Part shown: positions 1-9,319 of the stretch, in pieces | Layout of the letters: the number at the start of each line of letters is the position of its first letter | Numbering within the stretch: the first letter of the stretch is position 1 | DNA from: Mesorhizobium sp. | Lineage (GTDB): Bacteria; Pseudomonadota; Alphaproteobacteria; Rhizobiales; Rhizobiaceae | DNA length: 64,000 bases | Direction: 5' to 3' | Assembly: GCA_004963905.1 (NCBI GenBank) | Contig: SUGL01000010.1 | Location: 1 to 64,000, forward strand | Program-made: the position numbers and the translations under genes | Notes under the pieces: generated by a model | Told to the model about the DNA's origin: nothing | Databases searched by the model: none | The model's input: the letters and a program-made list of their open reading frames with translations, nothing else

Positions 1-17
1 TATTTGGACATGCAAAA

Positions 18-47
18 CCCCCGAAGGTTGTGTCCAACTTTCGGGGG
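18..47 (-). terminator. Rho-independent terminator of the WYL regulator gene
   Basis: A 13-bp stem with one G-T wobble (arms 18-30 and 35-47) closes on a TGTC loop. Read on the minus strand it is followed by TTTT. It lies about 50 bases beyond the stop of the minus-strand gene at 95-814. Confidence 0.7.
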
Positions 48-94
48 TCAGTTCATCGAGCGGGCTTTTTTGTTGGACAGTCGCTTGGGAGGGA

Positions 95-814
95 TCATGT
101 CCGGGCGGCGCGGTCGGGCGCCATGCCGTAGTCCTCGCTGCGCTCCACGGCGCGATAGAAGTCGGCGAGCTGCTTGCCGCGCTCCGGCTTGTAGATGCGG
201 CCGGCAATCACCACCGAGGCGATGCGGTCGATGCGGAAGGCGCGAAAATCGTCGCGCATCTCGCACCAGGCGACCAGGGTCCATACCTTGCCCCAGAACC
301 ACAGGCCGAGCGGCCGGATGTCGCGCGCGGTGCCGCGGCCGGCTTCGTCCGAATAGTCGATGGTCAGCACCTGGCGCTTCTCGATGGCGCGCTCGATCAA
401 GTCGATCGCTTCGCGCGCGGCATCGCTCACCACCCACATCGGCGTATGGATCTCGGTGCGGGCGATGCGGTCCTTCTCGGTGTCGGGCAGCACGGCGCCG
501 ATCTTGACCAGCGCCTCGTCGGCCGCCCTTGCCATCGCCGCGCCGCCGAAGGCACGCACCATGCGGGCGCCGGCAACCAGCGCCACGATCTCGTCACGCG
601 TGAACATCAGCGGCGGAAGATCGAAACCCTCTCTCATCATGTAGCCGACGCCCGCCTCGCCGTCGATCGGCACGCCGGTCGACTGCAAGTCGGCTATGTC
701 GCGGTAGATGGTCCGCTCGGAAACCTCGAGCCACGTGCCGAGCTTCTGCGCGGTGACCAACCGGCCGCCGCGCAGATGCTGGACGATCTGGAAAAGCCTG
801 TCGGCGCGGCGCAT
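95..814 (-). CDS. YafY-family HTH/WYL transcriptional regulator
   Basis: A 239-residue regulator. Residues 1-60 form a helix-turn-helix (RADRLFQIVQHL then SERTIYRDIADL), and the C-terminal half is a WYL domain (LTIDYSD, GLWFWGKVWTLVAWCEMR, FRAFRIDRI). WYL domains commonly bind a small ligand or nucleic acid and control the attached HTH. The start is the first residue of the conserved HTH. A 28-bp near-perfect palindrome lies about 85 bases upstream (899-926), and the same core occurs upstream of the next minus-strand gene. Autoregulation is therefore likely; the ligand is unknown. Confidence 0.88.
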   Translation of the reverse strand: MRRADRLFQIVQHLRGGRLVTAQKLGTWLEVSERTIYRDIADLQSTGVPIDGEAGVGYMMREGFDLPPLMFTRDEIVALVAGARMVRAFGGAAMARAADEALVKIGAVLPDTEKDRIARTEIHTPMWVVSDAAREAIDLIERAIEKRQVLTIDYSDEAGRGTARDIRPLGLWFWGKVWTLVAWCEMRDDFRAFRIDRIASVVIAGRIYKPERGKQLADFYRAVERSEDYGMAPDRAART

Positions 815-898
815 CGTTTGACCCCTTGGTTTCGGTTCTATGCATGCCGCGGTCCCAAAACCGGTACCCGCAGGTTCGAGGCAGCTTCAATAACGCAA

Positions 899-926
899 GC
901 CTCCTGACAACATACTGTCAGGAGGC
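899..926. promoter_or_regulatory. Probable operator, copy 1
   Basis: Perfect 11-bp inverted repeat (arms 899-909 and 916-926) around a 6-base spacer. The core CTGACA-N6-TGTCAG is at 904-921. It sits upstream of the WYL regulator gene, and the same core with the same spacer recurs at 1247-1264. Confidence 0.7.
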
Positions 927-1036
927 TGCGATGAAACCAACCAGGAACAGCGGCGTCCGTCCTGAAACCCAGCGTCTCGATCAACATTACAGCTAGGCGC
1001 CGCACGGCCGCTGTCCAAGTCATGCGTCGAAAATTT

Positions 1037-1201
1037 TCAGTTCTCGCGCACGCGGCCGTCGTAGAGGTCCGGCCAACCGATGTCCTTGCGGATATCCGCC
1101 GGCAAAGTGTTCAGGAAACGCTGGGTGCGGATCTCGTTCCGCACGGTGCGGATCTTGCCGACATAGTTCTGCATGCTGCGCAGGATGGTAAAACCGTTCA
1201 T
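1037..1201 (-). CDS. Small DUF1127-like protein
   Basis: A 54-residue basic protein (begins MNGFTILRSM, ends DLYDGRVREN). It contains the pattern RTQRFLNTLPADIRKDIGW, which resembles the short DUF1127 proteins of rhizobia, where a similar LP-x-h-L/I-x-D-IG core is common. A strong ribosome site (GAGGAG, 8 bases from the ATG) supports the start. The second operator copy (1247-1264) lies just upstream, so the gene is probably controlled by the WYL regulator at 95-814. DUF1127 proteins in other alphaproteobacteria affect phosphate/carbon metabolism and RNA turnover; the role here is not known. Confidence 0.72.
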   Translation of the reverse strand: MNGFTILRSMQNYVGKIRTVRNEIRTQRFLNTLPADIRKDIGWPDLYDGRVREN

Positions 1202-1246
1202 GACCAGGCTCCTCTTTTTTGATGGAAAGAGTATCTCACACCCCTG

Positions 1247-1264
1247 CTGACAGCAGTCTGTCAG
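1247..1264. promoter_or_regulatory. Probable operator, copy 2
   Basis: CTGACAG-CAGT-CTGTCAG, a perfect palindrome with the same CTGACA-N6-TGTCAG core as the site at 904-921. It is followed by the same GAG. A further half-site TGTCAGGAG lies at 1329-1337. Confidence 0.65.
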
Positions 1265-1403
1265 GAGCCTGGCAGGCGGCCGGAGCCGGCGCCAGAAAGA
1301 TTGGTGCAGTCCCGAGCGGGCCGGTGTTTGTCAGGAGCGGGATGGCCGGCGGAGGCGTCAAGAACCGCTTTGACAGCCGCCGGCGATGCTGGTCAAAGGC
1401 GGC

Positions 1404-1565
1404 ATGACGAAACTTCTCGCCCTTGTCATCATCGGCATCATGTTGATCCAGATCATCAAGCCGCTCGGCTGGCCGGGACTGAAGCGCCGCAGCGATTTCT
1501 GGAAGCTGGCGCTGCTTGCCATGGCCGCGATCTCGCTGGCGGCCGTGCTTGGGCACTGGGCCTGA
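1404..1565 (+). CDS. Small two-helix membrane protein
   Basis: A 53-residue protein with two hydrophobic segments (about residues 4-20 and 33-50) separated by a basic loop (GLKRRSDFWK). It belongs to a type of small inner-membrane protein often seen in rhizobia without known function. An upstream in-frame ATG at 1386 (MLVKGG) is possible, but the start at 1404 gives the typical short N-terminus. Confidence 0.55.
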   Translation: MTKLLALVIIGIMLIQIIKPLGWPGLKRRSDFWKLALLAMAAISLAAVLGHWA

Positions 1566-1633
1566 GGTCTGTCGATATTGGTCGCGGACGGCTTGCGAAT
1601 GATGGCCTCCTTCGCTGCGGTGAATGAAGCCGG

Positions 1634-2374
1634 TCACTCGCAACAGTCCGGCCGGTCCTTGCCCTTGGCCTGATATTCGTCGTGCAGGCGCACCCAGTCC
1701 ATCAGACCGTGATAGGGTCCGTTCTCGTTGCGGCCCTTCGGCGTCATGTCGAGATAATGATAGGCGCCGATCAGAGGGTCGCCGCCGCGGGCGCGCGACA
1801 TGAAGGTGAGGAAGATGTCGCCGTTTTCGTCGCGATAGAAGACGCTGGTGCCGGGCAGGTCCTTCGATCGCAGCGGGCGCTTCTCGAAATTGTAGACGGT
1901 GTCGCGGGCCGCGATCTGCCTGTCGGTAAAGGAGACCTGCATGTCGAAGTTGAAGTCCGACGCGTAGGACGACACCCAGTCGAATTTCCAGCCCATGCGC
2001 TGCTTGTAGGGCAGGATCTCGGCCAGCGGCGCCCGCGAGACGACGACGAGCGACACGTCGTGGTGTTTGAGATGCCTGTTGGCCCCGTCGATATGATCGG
2101 CGAGGAACGAGCAGCCCTCGCAGCGATGGTCGGAGCCGGGCGTCATCATGAAATGGTAGACGATCAGCTGGCTCTTGCCCGCGAACAGTTCGGCGAGGCG
2201 CTTCGGGCCCTGCTCGCTTTCGAAGACATAGTCCTTGCGGAGTTTGAGCCAGGGCAGTTGCCGCCGCTCGGCGGCGACACAGTCACGAAACCGCGTCAGC
2301 TCCTTCTCGCGCTCGAGGTGCCTTCTGTGCGCCTCGAACCAGTCGTCCCGCGAAACCACGGCATTGCGATGCAT
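1634..2374 (-). CDS. DUF899 thioredoxin-like family protein
   Basis: A protein of about 246 residues. The family has a thioredoxin-like fold; the segment HRCEGCSFLADHIDG carries the CxxC pair and is preceded by YHFMMTPGSD, both typical of DUF899. The C-terminal part (YHYLDMTPKGRNE) is also characteristic. The start at 2374 (MHRNAVVSRDDW) has AGGAG six bases upstream. An ATG at 2380 lies almost on the ribosome site and is less likely. The C-terminal DCCE tail gives two further cysteines. Function is uncharacterised; a redox role is inferred from the fold. Confidence 0.85.
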   Translation of the reverse strand: MHRNAVVSRDDWFEAHRRHLEREKELTRFRDCVAAERRQLPWLKLRKDYVFESEQGPKRLAELFAGKSQLIVYHFMMTPGSDHRCEGCSFLADHIDGANRHLKHHDVSLVVVSRAPLAEILPYKQRMGWKFDWVSSYASDFNFDMQVSFTDRQIAARDTVYNFEKRPLRSKDLPGTSVFYRDENGDIFLTFMSRARGGDPLIGAYHYLDMTPKGRNENGPYHGLMDWVRLHDEYQAKGKDRPDCCE

Positions 2375-2605
2375 GACCATCTCCTGTCCTCTCCTGCCAA
2401 GGACGTTCGACATCTGCGCGATCCGACATAGCCGGCGCTGTTTCGTTGCATCAGGTAGGAACGCGGCCGGCAAAAAACAAAACCCTGGCCTTGGGCTCGG
2501 GTTTTCGGTGTACAAGATGGCACTGCACAGGGATTTTGACTGGTCGGCTCCGTGTGCATTGGCAGGTGGCATGCGTTGGAGATTGGCCGGGACGCCCATC
2601 GCGAT
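2375..2605. other. Intergenic stretch without a recognised gene
   Basis: I see no convincing coding frame; overlapping frames on both strands lack family features. It leads into the dispersed palindromic repeat at 2606-2777. Confidence 0.5.
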
Positions 2606-2777
2606 CGTCATTCCAGGGCGGAGCAGGAGCGAAGCTCCATCGCGAGGACCCTGGAATCCATGCCGTTACCTTCGCCAAGGCGTGCGACGGAGCAGAATTC
2701 CGCACCGTGGCGGCGCTTCCAAGTCACGGCATGGTCTGCGCGCGTCGCTTCGCTCCTTGCTCCGCCATAGAATGACG
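2606..2777. repeat. Dispersed ~175-bp palindromic repeat, copy 1
   Basis: Begins CGTCATTCCAGGGCGGAGC and ends with the near-inverse GAATGACG. Internal features GCAGAATTC and the clustered GGAGC/GCTCC arms recur in three other copies in the window (4197-4375, 7841-8021, 61305-61486). It can fold into one long imperfect hairpin. Confidence 0.8.
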
Positions 2778-2905
2778 AGGTTGGGGGCGGCCTTCACCAA
2801 TCCCCAGCGTTAGCGCTGCTTTCACGCAAATGGATGGAAAATCTTGCAGCAAGACAAACGGCAACCCTTCAACCCCCCTGTGTCGATGAGCGAGATGGGT
2901 AAACG

Positions 2906-3931
2906 TCAAGCGGCCTTCTCCAACGCCGGCCGCCATTTCCCGAGCGCGGCCAGATGGTTCATATGGGCGCGATGGATGAAGGCCGCCTGGCCGGCGGCGA
3001 CGTTCGATGCCTTGCCGCTCCAGGCCTTCTGCGCGGCCGCCTGCAGGGCACGGCCATAGGAGAAGGAAAGCTTCCACGGATGCGGGCCGATCACGTTGAT
3101 GGCGTTGAGGTTGGCCGTCGCTTCCTCGTCGTCCTGGCCGCCGGAAAGGAAGGCAATGCCCGGCACCGCCACGGGCACGGTTTCGCGGAACAGCTTTATC
3201 GTCTTCTCGGCAACCTGCTCGGGACTGTCCTTCTGGCCCGATTTCTTGCCGGAGATGACCATGTTCGGCTTGAGGATGGTGCCTTCCAGCACCACGCGCG
3301 CGGCATACAGCTCGCCATAGAGCTTCAGCAAAGTCGCCTTGCTCACCTCGTAGCAGGTGTCGATCGAGTGGGCGCCGTCCATCAGCACTTCCGGCTCGAC
3401 GATCGGCACGATGCCGGCCTCCTGGCAGAGCGCCGCATAGCGGGCAAGTGCGTGCGCGTTGGAGCCGATCGAGGTGGCCGAAGGCACTTCCTTGGCGATA
3501 TCGATGTCGATCACCGCGCGCCATTTGGCGAAACGGGCGCCGAGCTTGTAGTAGTCCGCCAGCCGCTCGCGCAGGCCGTCGAGACCCTCGGTGATGGTGT
3601 CGCCGGGAAAGCCGGCGAGAGGCTTGGCGCCCAAATCGACCTTGATGCCCGGGATGGCGCCTGAGGCCTTGATGATGTCGACCAGCGGCGTGCCGTCGGC
3701 AGCCTTCTGGCGGATGGTCTCGTCGTAGAGAATGACGCCGGAGATGTACTTGGTCATCGCCTCCCTGGCGCGGAACATCATCTCGCGATAGTCGCGCCGG
3801 CTGTCGGCGGTCGATTCGACGCCGATGACGTCGAAACGCTTCTTGATGGTGCCGGAGCTCTCATCGGCGGCCAAAAGGCCCTTGCCATCGGCCACGATCG
3901 CGGCGGCAATGTCTTCGAGACGTTCGCTCAT
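2906..3931 (-). CDS. fba: Fructose-bisphosphate aldolase, class I
   Basis: A 341-residue class I (Schiff-base) aldolase that interconverts fructose-1,6-bisphosphate with glyceraldehyde-3-phosphate and dihydroxyacetone phosphate. Family marks are GKGLLAADESSGTIKKRF near the N-terminus, the catalytic-lysine region VLEGTILKPNMVISGKK, and FLSGGQDDEEATANLNAIN. The start at 3931 is supported by GGGAG upstream; a longer in-frame extension lacks family similarity. It is collinear with pgk, gap and tkt, fitting glycolysis, gluconeogenesis and pentose phosphate flow, but about 580 bases separate it from pgk. Confidence 0.95.
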   Translation of the reverse strand: MSERLEDIAAAIVADGKGLLAADESSGTIKKRFDVIGVESTADSRRDYREMMFRAREAMTKYISGVILYDETIRQKAADGTPLVDIIKASGAIPGIKVDLGAKPLAGFPGDTITEGLDGLRERLADYYKLGARFAKWRAVIDIDIAKEVPSATSIGSNAHALARYAALCQEAGIVPIVEPEVLMDGAHSIDTCYEVSKATLLKLYGELYAARVVLEGTILKPNMVISGKKSGQKDSPEQVAEKTIKLFRETVPVAVPGIAFLSGGQDDEEATANLNAINVIGPHPWKLSFSYGRALQAAAQKAWSGKASNVAAGQAAFIHRAHMNHLAALGKWRPALEKAA

Positions 3932-4011
3932 GGTGCTTCTCCCTGACGGTTGTATTCCGCGGCAAAGGCAATTCAGCGGGCACCGCTGAATTGCTTGGTA
4001 GCCATCTTTTC

Positions 4012-4055
4012 GCAATTCCGGACGGAAACCGCTGCGCGCATTTCCTGGAATTGCT
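4012..4055. repeat. Short palindromic intergenic repeat (GCAATTCC type)
   Basis: Inverted repeat starting GCAATTCCGG and ending GGAATTGC around an AAACCGCTGCGC core. The same layout recurs at 52558-52600. Confidence 0.65.
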
Positions 4056-4196
4056 CAAGCAGAACACTACCGCCAAAGGGACGACGCCGGAAAGCGCGAA
4101 TCCATTGAATGTCCTGGCACAGAAATTTGATCGGTCGGGTATGTCCGCGTTGGCAGGCGGCATGCCTTGGTGATTGGTCGGAAACGCCCGTCGCCT

Positions 4197-4375
4197 CGTC
4201 ATCCACGGGCGGAGCAAGGAGCGTAGCGACGCGGCGAAGACCCGAGGATCCATTCCGTGACATGCGAGTATCGCCCACGGTGCAGAATTCTGCTCCGCTG
4301 CATTCTTCGGCAGAGGTAACGGAATGGATCCTAGGGTCTCTGCGCTGCTGCGCAGCGCTCCGCCCTAGGATGACG
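4197..4375. repeat. Dispersed ~175-bp palindromic repeat, copy 2
   Basis: Starts CGTCATCCACGGGCGGAGCA and ends GGATGACG, with the shared GCAGAATTC core. It lies between fba and pgk. Confidence 0.85.
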
Positions 4376-4514
4376 AGGTTGGGAGGCTTCAGCCAATTCC
4401 CAGCGCTTGCGCTGATTTCACGGAAAATCTCGCCCGCCGACAAACGGCAATCTTTCGAAATCCTGTGTCGAGGAAACTAGATCCCTGCGTGCGCTCGCTG
4501 AGTCTTGAATGAAC

Positions 4515-5711
4515 TCAGCGCTTCAGCACCTCGACGCCGGGCAGCGGCTTGCCTTCCATCCACTCCAGAAAGGCGCCGCCGGCGGTCGAGACATAGGTGA
4601 AGTCGTCGGCGACGCCGGCATGGTTGAGCGCGGCCACCGTATCGCCGCCACCGGCGACCGAAACCAGCTTGCCTTCCTTGGTGCGGGCTGCCGCGTGCTT
4701 TGCAGCCGCGACCGTGGCGTGGTCGAAGGGCTCGATCTCGAAGGCGCCGAGCGGACCGTTCCACACAAGCGTCGCGGCGCGATCGATCCAGTCGGTGACG
4801 GTCTTCACCGTCTTCTCGCCGACATCGAGGATCATGCCGTCTGCCGGCACGGCCTCGATAGCGACGGTTTCGCACGCAGCACCGGCCTTGAACTCCCTCG
4901 CGACGACGCCGTCGGCGGGCAGGATGATGGCGCACCCAGCTTCGGCCGCCTCGATCATGATCTGCTTGGCGGTGGAGGCCAAGTCATGCTCGCAGAGCGA
5001 CTTGCCGACATCGGTGCCGCGCGCGGCAAGGAAGGTGTTGGCCATGCCGCCGCCGATGACCAGCGCATCGACCTTCTTCACCAGGTTCATCAGAAGATCG
5101 ATCTTGGTCGAGACCTTGGCGCCGCCGACGATGGCCACCACCGGCCGCACCGGATCGCCGAGGCCCTTTTCCAGCGCATCGAGCTCGGCCTGCATGGTGC
5201 GGCCGGCATAGGCCGGCAGCCGGTGCGCCAGGCCTTCGGTCGACGCGTGCGCGCGGTGCGCGGCGGAAAAGGCGTCGTTGACATAGATGTCGCCATTGGC
5301 GGCGAGCTTTTCGGCGAAGGCCGGCTCGTTCTTTTCCTCGGCCTTGTAGAAGCGGGTGTTCTCCAGAAGCAGGACGTCGCCGTCCTTCATGGCGGCAACG
5401 GCGCTTGCCGCCTTGTCGCCGATGCAATCGGCGGCGAAGCCGACCGGACGGCCGAGCACGTCAGCGGTGGCGCGGGCGATCGGCTCCAGCGAGAATTCGG
5501 CCGACGGGCCGTCTTTCGGGCGGCCGAAATGCGCGAGCAGGATGACCTTGGCGCCCTTGCCGGAAAGCTCGGAAATCGTCGGCGCGATGCGCTCGATGCG
5601 CGTGGCATCTGTCACCTTGCCGTCGGCAACGGGCACGTTGAGGTCGACGCGCACCAGGACGCGCTTGCCGCTGACGGCATCGATATCGTCGAGTGTCTTG
5701 AAGCCGGCCAT
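4515..5711 (-). CDS. pgk: Phosphoglycerate kinase
   Basis: A full-length 398-residue enzyme that transfers phosphate between 1,3-bisphosphoglycerate and ADP. The N-terminal substrate-binding pattern [17 protein letters not shown], the [10 protein letters not shown] motif, the hinge ([16 protein letters not shown]) and the C-terminal nucleotide-binding region ([30 protein letters not shown]) are all present. It is collinear with fba downstream and gap/tkt upstream, although an antiporter gene lies between gap and pgk. Confidence 0.96.
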   Translation of the reverse strand: MAGFKTLDDIDAVSGKRVLVRVDLNVPVADGKVTDATRIERIAPTISELSGKGAKVILLAHFGRPKDGPSAEFSLEPIARATADVLGRPVGFAADCIGDKAASAVAAMKDGDVLLLENTRFYKAEEKNEPAFAEKLAANGDIYVNDAFSAAHRAHASTEGLAHRLPAYAGRTMQAELDALEKGLGDPVRPVVAIVGGAKVSTKIDLLMNLVKKVDALVIGGGMANTFLAARGTDVGKSLCEHDLASTAKQIMIEAAEAGCAIILPADGVVAREFKAGAACETVAIEAVPADGMILDVGEKTVKTVTDWIDRAATLVWNGPLGAFEIEPFDHATVAAAKHAAARTKEGKLVSVAGGGDTVAALNHAGVADDFTYVSTAGGAFLEWMEGKPLPGVEVLKR

Positions 5712-5816
5712 GGTCGTTCCTTTTTAGCGAAAAAACGCGGCGACCTTACCCGGCACCGGGGACGATGCAAGGGCTGCGTTGAAGCGCGCGCGCAAAAATG
5801 ATGTCGTTGTGTGACG

Positions 5817-7706
5817 TCATCCTTCGGTCGCGGCTTTTTGCGCCGCGGGCTCGGACGCCGCCGTTTCGCCTGGTTCGCTTTCGGCGGCTTGCGTTTGAGC
5901 GGGCTTGCGCCAGTTGCGGATGAAGGCGACGACGCGGTCGGCGATCTCGCCGGCGCTCAGGAAAACCGGCACCCGCGCCACCGGCGCGGTTGGCTCGAAG
6001 GACAGGCCAAGCCCGGTGATGCGGCCCTTCTCGTCGACGTCGCGCACGATCAGCTCGATCGGGCCGATCATCACCCGGTCGGCATATTCGGCGTGGCCGC
6101 CGAGCCGCTCGGTGACCAGCGCCGCGACCGTGAGCTTCTGTTCGGCCTCGGTGAGGCCTGGCGCGTAGGCGGTTTCCAGCTCTCCCGCCGGGCGGGCCGG
6201 ATCGACGGCGAAGGCGCCGAAGAAATCGGCATCCTCGGGGTCGACCACGGCACGGCTGGCGAACAGCTTGTCGAGCAGGCGCGGATAGCGGTCCGGCACG
6301 AAGATGTAGACCTGGTCGCCGGCGGTCAGCCTGCCCATGTCCTGGAAACGCATCGAGCGGCCGTCGCGCAGCACCAGCGAGGGCCTCGCCCAGCGCGGGA
6401 TGCGCTCGCCACGCGCCACCGGACTGCCCGGTGCCACGCGATAGGCGAGCAGCTCGTGATGCGCCGAGCCCGGCAGCTCGAGCTCGACCTTGTCGAGCGG
6501 CCCGAGCCGCGCAGGGACGATGAGGCCCAGGCGGCGAGCCAGCGGGCCAACGGTCCAGCCTTGCACCACCAGCGACACCAGCACGATGATGAAGGCGACG
6601 TTGAAGATCAGCCGGCCGTTGGCGAGGCCGCCGAGCAGCGGCGTGATGGCAAGCAGGATCGAGACGGCGCCGCGCAGGCCGACCCAGGAGACAAAGGCGA
6701 CTTCGGGACGCGGCAGGCGGAACGGGATCAGGCAGAGCCAGACGGCTAAAGGCCGGGCCACGAAGATCAGGAACAGGCCGAGCATGACCGCCGGCACCAG
6801 GATCGCCGGAAATTGCGAGGGCGTGGCAAACAGGCCGAGGATCAGGAACATGATGATTTGCGCCAGCCACGACATGCCGTCCTGGAAGCGCTTGAGGATG
6901 GTGACGGCGCGGATGTCTGAATTGCCGGCGACGAGGCCTGCGAGATAGACGGCCAGGAAGCCCGAGCCGCCGACGGCGCCGGCGGCCGCGAACACCATCA
7001 GCGAAAGCGTCAGCACGAAGATCGGCAGCAGGCCGTGGTCGAGGTTCAGCCGCTCGACGAGGCGAACGATGCCGAGGCCGCCGAGCACGCCGATGACGGC
7101 GCCAAGTCCCATGTTGATGAGGAAGCCGATTGCCAAATTGGTGGCGAGAACGTTCGCCTCCGGGTTGGCATGCGCGGCGATGATCTCGACCAAAGTGATG
7201 GTCAGGAAAATGGCGATCGGGTCGTTGGTTCCGGATTCGACCTCGAGCGTCGAGCGAACGCGCTCGCGCAGATGGATCTCGCCGGCACGCAGCAGGAAGA
7301 ACACCGCCGCCGCGTCGGTCGAGGCGACGGCGGCGCCGAGCAGCGAGGATTCCAGCCAGCTGAGGTTCAGCAGATAAAAGGCGGCGACGCTGAAAATGCC
7401 CGTGGTCAGAACGACGCCGACAGTGGCCAGCGACAGCGCCGGTCCGGCTGCCTGGCGCAAGGCGTTGAGCGGCGTGCCGAAACCGGAATCGAACAGAATG
7501 ATCGCCAGCGCAAGTGAGCCGGCAAAATAAGCCAGCCGCGCATTGTCGAATTCGATGCCGAGGCCGTCGACACCGGTGACGAGGCCGATGCAAAGGAAGA
7601 GGAGCAGCAAGGGTGCGCCGAAGCGGAAGGCGATCAGGCTCGAAAAGGCGGCGGCGACAACAAGCGCTGTGCCGACCAGCGTCACGAGATAGATCGCATG
7701 CTCCAT
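5817..7706 (-). CDS. CvrA/NhaP2-type K+/H+ antiporter
   Basis: A 629-residue protein. Residues 1 to about 400 are a hydrophobic CPA1-type exchanger domain with roughly 12-13 membrane segments and the conserved ESGTNDPIAIFLT and WVGLRGAVSILLA motifs. The cytosolic part has a TrkA-C-like (RCK_C) segment (VARGERIPRWARPSLVLRDG, AGDQVYIFVPD) and a transporter-associated CorC/HlyC-like region. It probably exchanges potassium for protons at the inner membrane. The start at 7706 has AGGGG upstream; a longer frame reaching 7967 crosses the repeat at 7841-8021 and is not supported. Confidence 0.9.
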   Translation of the reverse strand: MEHAIYLVTLVGTALVVAAAFSSLIAFRFGAPLLLLFLCIGLVTGVDGLGIEFDNARLAYFAGSLALAIILFDSGFGTPLNALRQAAGPALSLATVGVVLTTGIFSVAAFYLLNLSWLESSLLGAAVASTDAAAVFFLLRAGEIHLRERVRSTLEVESGTNDPIAIFLTITLVEIIAAHANPEANVLATNLAIGFLINMGLGAVIGVLGGLGIVRLVERLNLDHGLLPIFVLTLSLMVFAAAGAVGGSGFLAVYLAGLVAGNSDIRAVTILKRFQDGMSWLAQIIMFLILGLFATPSQFPAILVPAVMLGLFLIFVARPLAVWLCLIPFRLPRPEVAFVSWVGLRGAVSILLAITPLLGGLANGRLIFNVAFIIVLVSLVVQGWTVGPLARRLGLIVPARLGPLDKVELELPGSAHHELLAYRVAPGSPVARGERIPRWARPSLVLRDGRSMRFQDMGRLTAGDQVYIFVPDRYPRLLDKLFASRAVVDPEDADFFGAFAVDPARPAGELETAYAPGLTEAEQKLTVAALVTERLGGHAEYADRVMIGPIELIVRDVDEKGRITGLGLSFEPTAPVARVPVFLSAGEIADRVVAFIRNWRKPAQTQAAESEPGETAASEPAAQKAATEG

Positions 7707-7840
7707 CCGGAATTGCCCCTCAAAAACCCTCGCATTTGTCGCTTTACGGCAGAGTGGGGCGAAGACATGACCAGTGCAAGGCGGCAGCGTGGTTTTTTGG
7801 ATTCTGGCGGCGTCGGGAAATGGAGGAGCCGCTTTCCTGT

Positions 7841-8021
7841 CGTCATCCACGGGCGGAGCAAGGAGCGGAGCGACGCGCGCAGACCCGAGGATCCATGCCG
7901 TGACTTCGACGCGTCGCAGGGGTGCAGAATTTGCGCCGTTTGCATCCTTCGGCCAAGGTAACGGCATGGATTCGAGGGTCTGCGCGCGTCGCTCCGCTCC
8001 TTGCTCCGCCCTGGAATGACG
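7841..8021. repeat. Dispersed ~175-bp palindromic repeat, copy 3
   Basis: Starts CGTCATCCACGGGCGGAGCA and ends GGAATGACG, between the antiporter gene and gap. Its arms are the most regular of the four copies. Confidence 0.85.
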
Positions 8022-8051
8022 ACGCGACTTGTGTTCCGCCTGATCTCAAAC

Positions 8052-8079
8052 AAAAGCGCCCGGCCGAAGCCGGGCGTTT
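8052..8079 (-). terminator. Rho-independent terminator of gap
   Basis: An 8-bp GC-rich stem (arms 8057-8064 and 8069-8076) with a CGAA tetraloop on the plus strand, followed on the minus strand by TTTTG. It lies 25 bases beyond the gap stop codon. Confidence 0.75.
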
Positions 8080-8102
8080 CCAATTGCCGGATGAGCCTGC
8101 GA

Positions 8103-9113
8103 TCAGGCGATCGTCTTGCCGAACGCGACCGCGGTGTCGCCCATGCGGTTGGAGAAGCCCCATTCGTTGTCGTACCAGGACAGCACCGAGACGAAGTTGC
8201 CGTCCATGACCTTGGTCTGGTCGAGCGCCGCGATCGAGGAATGCGGATCGTGGTTGAAGTCGATCGAGACATTCGGGTGATGGGTGACCGACAGGATGCC
8301 TTTCAGCTTGCCCTTGGAGGCGGCGATGAGCGCCTCGTTGATCTCGTGCGGGGTGGTCGAGCGCTTGGCGATGAACTTGAAGTCGACGACCGAGACGTTC
8401 GGGGTCGGCACGCGGATCGAAATGCCGTCGAGCTTGCCCTTGAGGTCGGGCAGCACGAGGCCGATCGCCTTGGCAGCGCCCGTCGAGGTCGGAATCTGCG
8501 ACAGCGCCGCTGCGCGGGCGCGGTAGAGATCCTTGTGCATTGTGTCCAGCGTCGGCTGGTCGCCGGTGTAGGAGTGGATCGTCGTCATCATGCCCTTCTC
8601 GATGCCGACGGTCTCGTGCAGCACCGCGGCCAGCGGCGCCAGGCAGTTGGTGGTGCAGGACGCGTTCGAGATGACGACGTGGTCCTTGGTCAGCTTGTCA
8701 TGGTTGATGCCGTAAACGACCGTGAGATCGGCGCCGTCGGACGGGGCTGAGACGATGACGCGCTTGGCGCCGGCGGCCAGATGCGCGGCCGCCTTGTCGC
8801 GGGCGGTGAAGATGCCGGTGCATTCGAGCGCGATGTCGATGCCGAGCTCCTTCCAGGGTAGCTGGGTCGGATCCTTGATGGCGGTGACCTTGAACTTCTC
8901 CTTGCCGACGGAGATCTGGTCGCCATCGACCGTCACTTCATGCGGGAAGCGGCCATGCACGCTGTCATAGCGGAGCAGATGCGCGTTGGTCTCGACCGGG
9001 CCGAGGTCGTTGACGGCGACCACGTCGATGTCCTTGCGGCCGGATTCGTGGATCGCGCGCAGGACATTGCGGCCGATGCGGCCAAATCCGTTGATGGCAA
9101 CTCTGACGGTCAT
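8103..9113 (-). CDS. gap: Glyceraldehyde-3-phosphate dehydrogenase, type I
   Basis: A 336-residue NAD-dependent enzyme. It shows the N-terminal Rossmann motif [16 protein letters not shown], the catalytic cysteine in [13 protein letters not shown], and the C-terminal [13 protein letters not shown]. The length is standard. It follows tkt by about 200 bases in the same direction and ends in a terminator, so tkt and gap may be one unit or separately transcribed. Confidence 0.96.
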   Translation of the reverse strand: MTVRVAINGFGRIGRNVLRAIHESGRKDIDVVAVNDLGPVETNAHLLRYDSVHGRFPHEVTVDGDQISVGKEKFKVTAIKDPTQLPWKELGIDIALECTGIFTARDKAAAHLAAGAKRVIVSAPSDGADLTVVYGINHDKLTKDHVVISNASCTTNCLAPLAAVLHETVGIEKGMMTTIHSYTGDQPTLDTMHKDLYRARAAALSQIPTSTGAAKAIGLVLPDLKGKLDGISIRVPTPNVSVVDFKFIAKRSTTPHEINEALIAASKGKLKGILSVTHHPNVSIDFNHDPHSSIAALDQTKVMDGNFVSVLSWYDNEWGFSNRMGDTAVAFGKTIA

Positions 9114-9274
9114 TTTTCTCTCCCTAGGGGCTGGAAGGCAGATGGGTCCGCAGCTTCATAACGGCGGGCGGGCAAAGAATCCAGCCGCAGAAGTTCAGGT
9201 TTAAATCGATTAGGCTGGTCCAGCCGGCGCAACCCGTTGAATGATTTCGCGGACTGGGGTCTTCCTGCTTCTAT

Positions 9275-9311
9275 ATGTCGCTCAAAACCGCTGTGCGCTT
9301 TTGAGCGACAT
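9275..9311. repeat. Short palindromic intergenic repeat (ATGTCG type)
   Basis: Inverted repeat ATGTCGCTCAAAA ... TTTTGAGCGACAT around CCGCTGTGCGC, between tkt and gap. Related units occur at 40683-40725, 41731-41773, 45994-46036, 46783-46825 and 48983-49023. Confidence 0.75.
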
Positions 9312-9319
9312 GCGATGGG

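Noticed and set aside
930..995. 21-codon frame starting in the operator at 899-926
   Set aside because: The GGAGG in front of it belongs to the palindrome, and the peptide has no supporting feature.
4509..5801. 430-aa plus-strand frame opposite pgk
   Set aside because: Shadow of phosphoglycerate kinase; rich in His/Gly/Arg with no recognisable domain.
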